Origin: Azoarcus sp. PA01
Lineage (GTDB): Bacteria > Pseudomonadota > Gammaproteobacteria > Burkholderiales > Rhodocyclaceae
Assembly (NCBI GenBank): GCA_001274695.2
Contig: LARU01000002.1
Coordinates: 2,108,001-2,172,000 of the forward strand
Length of the DNA stretch: 64,000 nucleotides
Direction of reading: 5' to 3'
This document shows positions 41,166 through 48,794 of the stretch, one piece after another; the stretch's first letter is position 1, and each line of letters begins with the position of its first letter. The position numbers and the translations under genes are program-made. The notes beneath the pieces were generated by a model. It was not told the origin of the DNA and did no database searches. It saw only the letters and a program-made list of their open reading frames with translations.

Positions 41166-41182
41166 ATTTCGCCTAGTGAAAT
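41166..41182. promoter_or_regulatory. Candidate IclR operator in the lutA control region
   Basis: ATTTCGCCTAGTGAAAT, with 5-base perfect arms ATTTC/GAAAT and two of the inner positions also matching. It sits between the two divergent genes, about 35 bases before lutA. The size and AT-rich arms suit an IclR dimer; this is inference. Confidence 0.4.
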
Positions 41183-41215
41183 GAAATGGCGGTTGTCGGA
41201 ATGACGAAAGAGAAA

Positions 41216-41941
41216 ATGCGCGTCGGCCTGTTCGTCACATGCCTGGTGGATCTGATGCGTCCGCGCATCGGTTTCGCCGCGCTGCGGCTGCTCGAAGCGG
41301 CAGGCTGCGACGTCGTCGTGCCCGCCGCCCAGACGTGCTGCGGACAACCCGCCTTCAACTCCGGCGACACCCGCGTCGCGCGCGCGCTGGCGCTGAAGCT
41401 GATCGTCGAATTCGAAGGCCTAGACTACGTGGTCGTGCCGTCGGGGTCGTGCGCCGGCATGATCCGCGTGCATTACCCGCAGCTGTTCGACGACGATCCG
41501 GCCGCCGCGGCGCGCGCCCGGGCGCTGGCGGCGCGCACCTTCGAACTGACGGATTTCCTCGTCTCCGTGCTCGGTGTCGCCGAAGTGCCGGGCGACTTCG
41601 AAGGCACGGTGACTTACCACGACAGTTGCTCGGGGCTGCGCGAACTGGGCGTGAAGGCGCAGCCGCGCGCGCTGCTCGCGCACATGCCCGGCGTCGAGCT
41701 GAAGGAGATGGCCGCGAGCGAGGAGTGCTGCGGCTTCGGCGGCATGTTCTCGGTGAAGTTCGGCGACATTTCGACGCGCATCGTCGATCGCAAGTGCGAC
41801 AACATCCGGGCGACGGGAGCGGACGCGGTCGTGCTCGGGGATCTGGGCTGCATGCTGAACATCGAAGGCCGGCTGCGTCGCCGCGGCGACGAGCGCACGC
41901 GCGTGCTGCATGTCGCCGAGGTGCTGGCCGGGGAAGACTGA
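41216..41941 (+). CDS. lutA: L-lactate dehydrogenase complex Fe-S protein LutA (LldE)
   Basis: About 241 residues, with two cysteine-rich CCG domains. They are visible as VVPAAQTCCGQPAFNSGD near 36-53 with SGSCAGMIRVHYPQ, and YHDSCSGLRELG near 137-148 with ASEECCGFGGMFSVKF near 165-180. LutABC oxidises L-lactate to pyruvate for the respiratory chain. ATG 41216 follows AAAGAGA and gives the usual start MRVGLFVTCLVD; ATGs at 41186 and 41201 are alternatives. The TGA overlaps the lutB ATG. Confidence 0.93.
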   Translation: MRVGLFVTCLVDLMRPRIGFAALRLLEAAGCDVVVPAAQTCCGQPAFNSGDTRVARALALKLIVEFEGLDYVVVPSGSCAGMIRVHYPQLFDDDPAAAARARALAARTFELTDFLVSVLGVAEVPGDFEGTVTYHDSCSGLRELGVKAQPRALLAHMPGVELKEMAASEECCGFGGMFSVKFGDISTRIVDRKCDNIRATGADAVVLGDLGCMLNIEGRLRRRGDERTRVLHVAEVLAGED

Positions 41942-43383
41942 TGCGCTCGCAGGCGATGTTCTTCAAGGCGCGGGCTGGCGACAAGCTCGCGGACCGCCAG
42001 CTGCAGGCGAACCTCGGCAAGGCCAAGAGCCGCTTCGTCGAGGGGCGGGCGCAGGCCGTGGCCGACTACGATGCCGCTCCCGGCGCCGACTTCGAGGCGC
42101 TGCGGGATGCCGCCAGCGCGATCCGCGACCGCGTGCTGGCCAACCTCGACGTCTGGCTCGAGACGTTCGAGGACAAGGCACGCGCCCGCGGCGCGGAAGT
42201 GTTGTATGCGCGGGACGGGGCGGAGATCTGCCGGCTCGTCGTGGACATCGCGCGCCGCCACGGCGTGACGAAAGCCGCGAAGTCGAAATCGATGCTGTCG
42301 GAAGAGGCCGGTCTCAACGCGGCGCTCGCTGCCGCCGGGATCGAGCCGGTCGAGACCGACCTCGGTGAATACATCCTGCAGATCAACGACAACGAGCCGC
42401 CTTCGCACATCATTGCGCCGGTCTTCCACAAGTCGAAGGAGGAAGTCGCTGAGCTTTTCGCCCGCACCCACCACACGCCGAAAAAGGACGACATCGCCGG
42501 CATGGCGCGCGAGGCGCGCGAAGTCCTGCGCGAGCATTTCCTCAGCGCCGAAATGGGCATCAGCGGCGCGAACTTCCTCATCGCCGAGACCGGTTCGGCC
42601 GCGCTCGTGACGAACGAGGGCAATGGCCGCATGGTCACGACGCTGCCGAAAGTGCATGTCGTGGTGACCGGGATCGAGAAGCTCGTCCCGACGCTCGAGG
42701 ACTTCTCGACGCTGATGCGGCTGTTGCCGCGCTCGGCGACCGGCCAGCGCATCTCGAACTACGTGTCGGTGCTGACCGGAGTGAAAGGCGAGGACGATCT
42801 CGACGGCCCCGAGCACCTCTACGTCATTCTCGTCGACAACGGCCGCGCGAGCCTCGTCGGCACTGAATTCGAGCCGATGCTGCGCTGCATCCGCTGTGGC
42901 GCGTGCATGAACCACTGCCCGGTGTATCAGAGCGTCGGCGGGCACGCGTACGGCTGGGTCTATCCGGGACCGATGGGCTCGGTGCTGACGCCGCTCTATA
43001 CCGGCATCGACAACGCGCTCGACCTGCCGCACGCCTCGACGCTGTGCAACCAGTGCGGCGTCGTCTGCCCGGTGAAGATTCCGCTGCCGGAACTGCTGCG
43101 CAAGCTGCGCGAGAAGCAGGTCGAGCTGAAGCTGCGCCCGTGGCGCGAACGGCTCGCGCTGCGGCTGTGGGGCTGGATCGCGAGCCGCCCGGCGCTGTAC
43201 GGATTCGCGGCGCGCATCGCGGTGCGCTACCTGAACCGGCGCGCCGGCGGCACGGACCGCATCGGCGCGCTGCGCGCCGCGCCGGACTGGACGGCAGGGC
43301 GCGATCTGGCCGCGCCGGAAGGGCGGACGTTCCGCGAACTGTATGCCGAGCGGATCCGACACGAGGCGAGGAGGAAGCGATGA
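41941..43383 (+). CDS. lutB: L-lactate dehydrogenase complex iron-sulfur protein LutB (LldF)
   Basis: A 480-residue Fe-S protein of the LutABC complex. The N-terminal LUD domain is followed by ferredoxin-type clusters: MLRCIRCGACMNHCPVY near residues 313-329 and STLCNQCGVVCPVKIPLPEL near 364-383. FLIAETGSAALVTNEGNGRM near 215-234 is the LUD signature. ATG 41941 overlaps the lutA stop; the longer frame from 41239 lies within lutA and is not used. The stop overlaps the ATG of a tiny ORF that leads to lutC. Confidence 0.95.
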   Translation: MRSQAMFFKARAGDKLADRQLQANLGKAKSRFVEGRAQAVADYDAAPGADFEALRDAASAIRDRVLANLDVWLETFEDKARARGAEVLYARDGAEICRLVVDIARRHGVTKAAKSKSMLSEEAGLNAALAAAGIEPVETDLGEYILQINDNEPPSHIIAPVFHKSKEEVAELFARTHHTPKKDDIAGMAREAREVLREHFLSAEMGISGANFLIAETGSAALVTNEGNGRMVTTLPKVHVVVTGIEKLVPTLEDFSTLMRLLPRSATGQRISNYVSVLTGVKGEDDLDGPEHLYVILVDNGRASLVGTEFEPMLRCIRCGACMNHCPVYQSVGGHAYGWVYPGPMGSVLTPLYTGIDNALDLPHASTLCNQCGVVCPVKIPLPELLRKLREKQVELKLRPWRERLALRLWGWIASRPALYGFAARIAVRYLNRRAGGTDRIGALRAAPDWTAGRDLAAPEGRTFRELYAERIRHEARRKR

Positions 43384-43475
43384 AGCGCAGCGCGCTGCTC
43401 GAACCTGGCGCGGCCGGCGTGCACTTGCGCCGCCTGCGGTCTTTTGCGGATGCCACCGGCGCAGGCGAAGAATGA
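43380..43475 (+). CDS. Tiny ORF bridging lutB and lutC (31 residues, uncertain)
   Basis: A 31-codon frame (MKRSALLEPGAAGVHLRRLR...) whose ATG overlaps the lutB stop and whose TGA overlaps the lutC ATG, both as ATGA. It fills the gap exactly, the same arrangement as between cobA and cobB. No family is known. It could couple translation of lutC to lutB or be a chance frame. Confidence 0.3.
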   Translation: MKRSALLEPGAAGVHLRRLRSFADATGAGEE

Positions 43476-44125
43476 ACGCGCGTGACGACATCCTCGGGCG
43501 CATCCGTGCCGCGCTGGGTCGCAGCGAGCCCAACCGGGAAGCGGCGCGGGCCGAAGTCGAAGCGGCCCTGGAGCTGCGGACTGCCGGGCCGCGTCCGTTG
43601 TTCGACGCCGATCTCGCCGCCCGCTTCCGTCGCGAGGCGGAGCGCATGTCGAGCACGATCGACGAGGTCGCAGCGCTCGCCGACGTGCCGGCTGCGGTTG
43701 CCCGGTATCTCGACGCCCGCGCGCTCGGCCGTCGCGGAGTCGTGTGGCCTGCGCTTGCCGGGCTGGACTGGGCGGCAGCGGGCCTGGCGCTGGAGCCGCG
43801 CGCCGCCGGCGACGCGGATCTGCTCGGCATCACCGGCTGCTTCTGCGCGATCGCCGAGACCGGCACGCTGATGACCTGTTCCGGCCCGCGTACCCCCGCG
43901 ACGACGAGCCTGCTGCCCGAGACACATGTCGCGGTGGTGCCGATGTCGCGCATCGTCCCGGCGATGGAAGAGGCGTGGGCGCTCGCGCGCAGCGAAATCG
44001 GCGAACTGCCGCGCGCGGTGAATTTCATTTCCGGCCCGTCGCGCACCGGTGACATCGAAATGACGATCGTGCTCGGCGCGCACGGGCCATACCGCGTGCA
44101 TCTGGTCCTCGTGCACGGCGAGTAG
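43472..44125 (+). CDS. lutC: L-lactate utilisation protein LutC (LldG)
   Basis: A 217-residue LUD-domain protein, third part of the LutABC lactate oxidation complex. The start NARDDILGRIRAALGR is typical. LLGITGCFCAIAETGTLMTC near 120-139, HVAVVPMSRIVPAMEEAW near 153-170 and the C-terminal SRTGDIEMTIVLGAHGPYRV near 191-210 are family motifs. The ATG overlaps the tiny ORF's stop. A terminator-like hairpin follows at 44164. Confidence 0.93.
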   Translation: MNARDDILGRIRAALGRSEPNREAARAEVEAALELRTAGPRPLFDADLAARFRREAERMSSTIDEVAALADVPAAVARYLDARALGRRGVVWPALAGLDWAAAGLALEPRAAGDADLLGITGCFCAIAETGTLMTCSGPRTPATTSLLPETHVAVVPMSRIVPAMEEAWALARSEIGELPRAVNFISGPSRTGDIEMTIVLGAHGPYRVHLVLVHGE

Positions 44126-44163
44126 CGGCTATTGCGGCGGAAACACGGCGCCTGACCGCCTAT

Positions 44164-44185
44164 AATCGGGCGCTTCCGATTTTTT
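44164..44185 (+). terminator. Likely rho-independent terminator after lutC
   Basis: AATCGG and CCGATT arms around a GCGCTT loop, followed by a T-run (TTTTTT). It closes the lut operon, 19 bases before the next gene's ATG. The TATAAT overlapping its left edge might also be a -10 box for the antiporter gene. Confidence 0.6.
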
Positions 44186-44203
44186 GACGATGGCAAGGTC
44201 TGA

Positions 44204-45460
44204 ATGAATCCTTCGATGCTCGAAATGGTCGGCACCGGCTTGTTCGCGGTGGCGGTCGCCCACACGTTCCTGACCAAGTACTTCGAGCATCTCGCTCACC
44301 TCCAGCCCAATCACGCCGGCATCTGGCACCTGCTCGGCGAAGTGGAAGTCGTGTTCGGCTTCTGGGCGTTCGTGCTGCTCATTTTCATGGCCGTGACCAG
44401 CGGTGCGAGCGCCCCGACGACCTATCTCGAAGGGCTCAACTACACCGAACCGGCGTTCGTGTTCATCATCATGGTGGTTGCCGCGAGCCGGCCGATTCTC
44501 GAGCTGTGCAAGATCGGCGCGCGTGCGCTGGCCCGCTACATTCCACTCCATGACAGCGTCGCGTTCTACTTCGTGTGCCTGTCTGCGCTGCCGCTGCTCG
44601 GCTCGTTCATCACCGAGCCGGCCGCGATGACGCTGGCCGCGCTGATGCTGCGCGACAACTTCTACGCCAAAGGGATCTCGCACCGGCTCAAGTACGTCAC
44701 GCTCGGCGCGCTGTTCGTGAACGTGTCGATCGGCGGCACGCTGACGCATTTTGCCGCGCCGCCGGTGCTGATGGTGGCCGCGAAGTGGAACTGGGACTTG
44801 TGGTACATGCTCGGCCATTTCGGCTGGAAAGCGGCGCTCGCCGTGTTCGTCAACGCCGGCATCGCGACTTTCCTGTTCACACGGGAACTGAAGGCGCTGA
44901 AGGTCGACGCGCGGAGCAAGGACCGCACCGTGCCCTGGCCGCTGATCATCGCGCACGTCGCGTTTCTCGCCGGCATCGTCTATTTCGCCCATCACCCGAT
45001 CGTGTTCGTCGGCCTGTTCCTGCTGTTTCTCGGCGTGGCCGAAGGCTACCGGCACTATCACGACCGCCTGATGCTGCGCGAGGGCTTGCTGGTCGGCTTC
45101 TTCCTCGCCGGGCTGGTGACGCTCGGGGCGCTGCAGCAGTGGTGGCTGCAGGACATCCTTGCGGGCATGGACACGACCGCCCTTTATTTCGGCGCCACCG
45201 CGCTGACCGCGATCACCGACAACGCCGCGCTGACCTATCTCGGCTCGCTCGTCGAAGGCACCGACGAAGCGTTCCGCTATTCGCTCGTTGCCGGAGCGGT
45301 CACCGGAGGCGGCCTGACGGTGATCGCGAACGCACCGAACCCCGCGGGCTTCGCGATCCTGCGCGGCAATTTCGAGGACGAGGCGATCAACCCGCTGGGC
45401 CTGCTCGTCACGGCGCTGCCGCCGACTCTGGTGGCGGTGCTGGCATTCCAGCTGCTGTGA
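44204..45460 (+). CDS. Putative Na+/H+ antiporter (Na_H_antiport_3 type)
   Basis: A 418-residue protein with about eleven hydrophobic helices. LGEVEVVFGFWAFVLLIFMA near residues 46-65, CLSALPLLGSFITEPAAMTL near 125-144, FVNVSIGGTLTHFAAPPVLM near 169-188 and ALTAITDNAALTYLGSLVEG near 334-353 resemble the small family of proposed sodium/proton antiporters shared by Chlamydiae and Proteobacteria. Asp and Glu residues inside helices fit ion coupling. It lies directly upstream of the mrp operon, suggesting a cation-homeostasis cluster. The transported ion is untested here. Confidence 0.82.
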   Translation: MNPSMLEMVGTGLFAVAVAHTFLTKYFEHLAHLQPNHAGIWHLLGEVEVVFGFWAFVLLIFMAVTSGASAPTTYLEGLNYTEPAFVFIIMVVAASRPILELCKIGARALARYIPLHDSVAFYFVCLSALPLLGSFITEPAAMTLAALMLRDNFYAKGISHRLKYVTLGALFVNVSIGGTLTHFAAPPVLMVAAKWNWDLWYMLGHFGWKAALAVFVNAGIATFLFTRELKALKVDARSKDRTVPWPLIIAHVAFLAGIVYFAHHPIVFVGLFLLFLGVAEGYRHYHDRLMLREGLLVGFFLAGLVTLGALQQWWLQDILAGMDTTALYFGATALTAITDNAALTYLGSLVEGTDEAFRYSLVAGAVTGGGLTVIANAPNPAGFAILRGNFEDEAINPLGLLVTALPPTLVAVLAFQLL

Positions 45461-45470
45461 TGGCGAATGA

Positions 45471-45571
45471 TCCCGGCGTGAAACGTCTCGGCAACCGACA
45501 GCCGGGAAGGCGTCCACGCGCTGTCGCGGGGAGCGGGCAGCTGTCTTCGCCTCGCAGCCGCTGCGCCGGCT
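45471..45571 (+). promoter_or_regulatory. Pseudoknotted leader RNA before mrpA, possible nhaA-I (Li+/Na+ sensing) riboswitch
   Basis: The 145-base gap before mrpA folds compactly by eye. An outer stem GCGTG (45476-45480)/CACGC (45515-45519) and an inner stem ACGTC (45483-45487)/GGCGT (45509-45513) enclose a hairpin TCGG-CAA-CCGA (45488-45498). TCCCGG (45471-45476) complements CCGGGA (45502-45507), which would make a pseudoknot (one base shared with the outer stem). A further hairpin, AGCCG/CGGCT, spans 45556-45571. From memory, these features resemble the nhaA-I RNA class found before cation antiporters and reported to sense Li+. The class match is not verified. Confidence 0.55.
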
Positions 45572-45605
45572 AGAGGCCCGTCGAAGGTCGGGGAGGATTA
45601 GTCGC

Positions 45606-47489
45606 ATGAGCCTTGCCCTGATCGTGATGCTGCCTTTTGTCGGGGCGGTGCTGCCGGCGCTGCTCGGGCGCGCCGGCAGCACCGCCTCCGCGCTCGCGGC
45701 GTTCTCGGTGAGTCTGCTCGCTTTCGTGCTGCTGCTGTTGCACGCGCCTGCCGTGTTCGATGGCGGCGTCGTGCAGGCCGGGTGGGTGTGGCTTCCCGGG
45801 CTGGGCCTGAACGCGAACCTGTTGCTCGACGGGCTGGGTTTCCTCTTCGCCGTGCTGATCCTCGGCATCGGCCTGCTGATCATCGCCTACACCCGTTTCT
45901 ATCTGCCGAAACGCGACTCGGGCAGCCGCTTCCATGCCTATCTCCTGCTCTTCCAGGGGGCGATGCTCGGCATCGTGCTGTCGGACAATGTCCTGCTGCT
46001 GCTGATCTTCTGGGAACTGACGAGCCTGTCGTCGTTCCTGCTGATCGGTTATTCGAGGCACCTGCCCGAGGCCCGGCAAGGGGCGCGGATGGCGCTTGCG
46101 GTGACCGCCGCCGGCGGCCTGGCGATGATCGCCGGCATGCTGATCCTCGGCGACATCGCCGGATCCTTCGATCTGACGGTGATCCTGCAGCAGCGCGACC
46201 AGATCCACGCGTCACCGCATTACCTGCCGGCGCTGCTGCTGATCCTCGGCGGCTGCTTCACGAAATCGGCGCAGTTCCCGTTCCATTTCTGGCTGCCGCA
46301 TGCGATGGCCGCGCCGACGCCGGTATCGGCTTACCTGCATTCGGCGACGATGGTCAAAGCCGGCGTGTTCCTGCTGGCGCGGCTGTGGCCGGTGCTCTCC
46401 GGCACCGATATCTGGTTCTACGTGGTCGCGACGACCGGCCTCGCGACGATGCTGATGGGTGCCGTCGTCGCGCTGTTCAAGGACGAACTGAAGGCCTTGC
46501 TCGCGTTCTCGACGATCAGCCACCTTGGCCTGGTGGTGATGCTGTTCGGCTTCGGCACGCCGCTCGCGGCGGTCGCCGGCGTGTTCCACATCCTCAATCA
46601 CGCGACTTTCAAGGCGGCGCTGTTCATGACCGCCGGCATCATCGACCACGAAGTCGGCTCGCGCGACATCCGCCAACTCGGCGGGCTCGCGGCGCTGATG
46701 CCGGTGACGGCGACGCTCGCGACGCTCGCTGCGGCGTCGATGGCCGGAGTGCCGCTGCTCAACGGCTTCCTGTCGAAGGAGATGATGCTCGACGCGGCCG
46801 CGCGGACGCAATGGGCGGGGCAGGGCTGGGTCGTGCCGCTCGTCGCGACGGTGGCGGCGATGTTTTCGGTCGCGTATTCGTTTCGCTACATCGTGCACGT
46901 GTTCTTCGCGCGACGGCAGGAGCGCCATGCCAAAAGCCTGAAAGACCCGTCCGCCGGATTGTGGCTGCCGCCGCTGGTGCTCGTCGCGATCGCCGTGCTG
47001 ATCGGCCTGTTTCCCGCTGCGCTCGCGGGACCGCTGGTCGCGACGGCGGCAGCGGCAGTCGTCGGCGGCCCGCTGCCCGAGTACGAGCTTGCGCTGTGGC
47101 ACGGCCCGACGCCTGCGCTCGCGATGTCGGTGGTGGCGCTGGTCGCCGGGCTTTTCCTGCTGTCGCGCCATGTGCGGCTGCGGGAAGCGTGGCAGGCACT
47201 GCCGCATCCGCAAGCCAAGCCGATGTTCGATGCGGCGATCGCCGGCAGCGTCGCCTTCTGCAGGCAGGTGACGGTGGACGTGCACAACGGGTCGCTGCGG
47301 CGTTACGTCGCGTTCCTCGTCGGCAGCGCGGTGTTCATCGGCAACGTCGGCTTCTTCAGCGGCAGCCACGCGGCGGGCGTGCGCGAGACGCTGGCCGCGC
47401 CCCGGTCGCGATCGTCGCGTGGCTGCTGCTCGCCGGCTGTTGCGCCGCCGTGCTCGTGCTCCAGCGCCAGCGGGTGCTCGCGCTGGTGA
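45606..47489 (+). CDS. mrpA: Na+/H+ antiporter subunit MrpA, N-terminal reading frame (gene frameshifted)
   Basis: The major subunit of the Mrp (multi-subunit Na+/H+) antiporter, related to NuoL. About 598 residues here are true MrpA: GLGFLFAVLILGIGLLIIAY near 79-98, LLLIFWELTSLSSFLLIGYS near 131-150, KSAQFPFHFWLPHAMAAPTP near 221-240 with the conserved Lys, and HILNHATFKAALFMTAGII near 328-346. After the C-run at 47400-47403 this frame turns into Arg/Ser-rich nonsense and stops at 47489, while the rest of the protein continues in another frame (47399-48445). One missing base explains it; together they would give a normal ~946-residue MrpA-MrpB fusion. Confidence 0.88.
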   Translation: MSLALIVMLPFVGAVLPALLGRAGSTASALAAFSVSLLAFVLLLLHAPAVFDGGVVQAGWVWLPGLGLNANLLLDGLGFLFAVLILGIGLLIIAYTRFYLPKRDSGSRFHAYLLLFQGAMLGIVLSDNVLLLLIFWELTSLSSFLLIGYSRHLPEARQGARMALAVTAAGGLAMIAGMLILGDIAGSFDLTVILQQRDQIHASPHYLPALLLILGGCFTKSAQFPFHFWLPHAMAAPTPVSAYLHSATMVKAGVFLLARLWPVLSGTDIWFYVVATTGLATMLMGAVVALFKDELKALLAFSTISHLGLVVMLFGFGTPLAAVAGVFHILNHATFKAALFMTAGIIDHEVGSRDIRQLGGLAALMPVTATLATLAAASMAGVPLLNGFLSKEMMLDAAARTQWAGQGWVVPLVATVAAMFSVAYSFRYIVHVFFARRQERHAKSLKDPSAGLWLPPLVLVAIAVLIGLFPAALAGPLVATAAAAVVGGPLPEYELALWHGPTPALAMSVVALVAGLFLLSRHVRLREAWQALPHPQAKPMFDAAIAGSVAFCRQVTVDVHNGSLRRYVAFLVGSAVFIGNVGFFSGSHAAGVRETLAAPRSRSSRGCCSPAVAPPCSCSSASGCSRW

Positions 47490-48445
47490 CCGTCGGAGTG
47501 ATCGGGCTCATCGTCGCTTTCGCCTTCCTCTACCTGTCGGCGCCGGATCTCGCGCTGACGCAGATCGCCGTCGAGGTCGTCACGGTGGTCCTGATGCTTC
47601 TTGCGCTGAACGTGCTGCCGAAGACGACTCCGGCCGAGAGCGGCCGCGTGCGCCGGCTGCGCGATGCGACCTTGGCCGGGCTCGCCGGGCTCGGCAGCGG
47701 CGGGGCAGCGTGGGCAGTGATGACGCGAGACGTCGAGACGCTGTCCGGCTATTACCTCGAGCGCGCGCTTCCCGACGGCGGCGGCGCGAACGTCGTCAAT
47801 GTCATCCTCGTCGATTTCCGCGGCTTCGACACGTTCGGGGAAATCATCGTCCTCGGCATCGCCGCGCTGACGGTTTTCGCGTTGCTCGACGGTGCGCAGC
47901 GCCGCTTCGTCAGGACGGCCCGCCTGGAGGAAGCGTCCCCGCCCCGCGCGCGGGACCGCCGGCCGCTGATGCTGGCCGTCGTCGCGCGGATCATGCTGCC
48001 GCTCGCGCTGGTCGTCGCCGCCTACATTTTCCTGCGCGGTCACCACGCTCCGGGAGGCGGTTTTGTCGCCGGGCTGATCGTCGCGATTGCGCTGATCATG
48101 CAGTACATCGCCGGCGGGGCAGCGTGGGCGGAACAGCGGCTCGGGCCGGATCACCATTCTGTCATCGGTGCCGGCGTGCTCGTCGCGGCGGGGACCGGAG
48201 TCGCCGCCTGGATCGTCGGCCATCCGTTCCTGACGAGCGCTTTCGGCCATGTTGCAGTGCCGCTGCTCGGCGTCGTCGAATTCTCGAGCGCGATGGCTTT
48301 CGATGCCGGCGTGTTCCTGACCGTCGTCGGCGCCGTGATGCTGATACTGGCGACGTTCGGCCGTATCGACCGGCGCGACCAGCCGGCACCCGCTCACGCA
48401 CTGCCGGCGCCCGGGCTTCCCGACGCGCCCAGGCAGGAGGGCTAG
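47399..48445 (+). CDS. mrpB: MrpA C-terminal part fused to MrpB, separate frame after the frameshift
   Basis: This continues the protein of the previous entry. PVAIVAWLLLAGCCAAVLVL directly extends MrpA. YLSAPDLALTQIAVEVVTVV is the MrpA C-terminal signature. ILVDFRGFDTFGEIIVLGIA leads into MrpB, and FLRGHHAPGGGFVAGLIVAI with VGHPFLTSAFGHV is the MrpB core. Both are hydrophobic membrane segments. If the break is real, a GTG at 47450 could restart translation; otherwise the gene is a fused mrpAB. It ends one base before mrpC. Confidence 0.82.
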   Translation, partial: APVAIVAWLLLAGCCAAVLVLQRQRVLALVTVGVIGLIVAFAFLYLSAPDLALTQIAVEVVTVVLMLLALNVLPKTTPAESGRVRRLRDATLAGLAGLGSGGAAWAVMTRDVETLSGYYLERALPDGGGANVVNVILVDFRGFDTFGEIIVLGIAALTVFALLDGAQRRFVRTARLEEASPPRARDRRPLMLAVVARIMLPLALVVAAYIFLRGHHAPGGGFVAGLIVAIALIMQYIAGGAAWAEQRLGPDHHSVIGAGVLVAAGTGVAAWIVGHPFLTSAFGHVAVPLLGVVEFSSAMAFDAGVFLTVVGAVMLILATFGRIDRRDQPAPAHALPAPGLPDAPRQEG

Positions 48446-48446
48446 G

Positions 48447-48794
48447 ATGGAGTTCCTCGTCGCAACCGCAATCGGCATGCTCACCGCGACCGGCGTCTAT
48501 CTGCTGCTGCGCGCGCGCAGCTTCCCGGTCGTGCTCGGGCTCGCGCTGCTGTCCTATGCGGTCAACGTGTTTCTGTTCGCGGCCGGCCGCCTCGCCGTCG
48601 ACCTGCCGCCGGTGATCCGGGCCGGCCGCGATTACACCGACCCGCTGCCGCAGGCGCTCGTGCTGACCGCGATCGTCATCTCGTTCGGCATGACCGCGGT
48701 GGTGGTCGTCATGGCGGCTCGCGCGTATGTCGAAAGCGGCAGCGACCGCGTCGACGACGAAGCGGGCGGCACCGGCGACGGAGGCGGGCGTTGA
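48447..48794 (+). CDS. mrpC: Na+/H+ antiporter subunit MrpC
   Basis: A 115-residue NuoK-like subunit with three membrane helices, of which SFPVVLGLALLSYAVNVFLF near residues 26-45 and DPLPQALVLTAIVISFGMTA near 65-84 are the typical middle and third. The C-terminus is acidic and Gly-rich. Its stop overlaps the mrpD start (TTGA). Confidence 0.94.
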   Translation: MEFLVATAIGMLTATGVYLLLRARSFPVVLGLALLSYAVNVFLFAAGRLAVDLPPVIRAGRDYTDPLPQALVLTAIVISFGMTAVVVVMAARAYVESGSDRVDDEAGGTGDGGGR

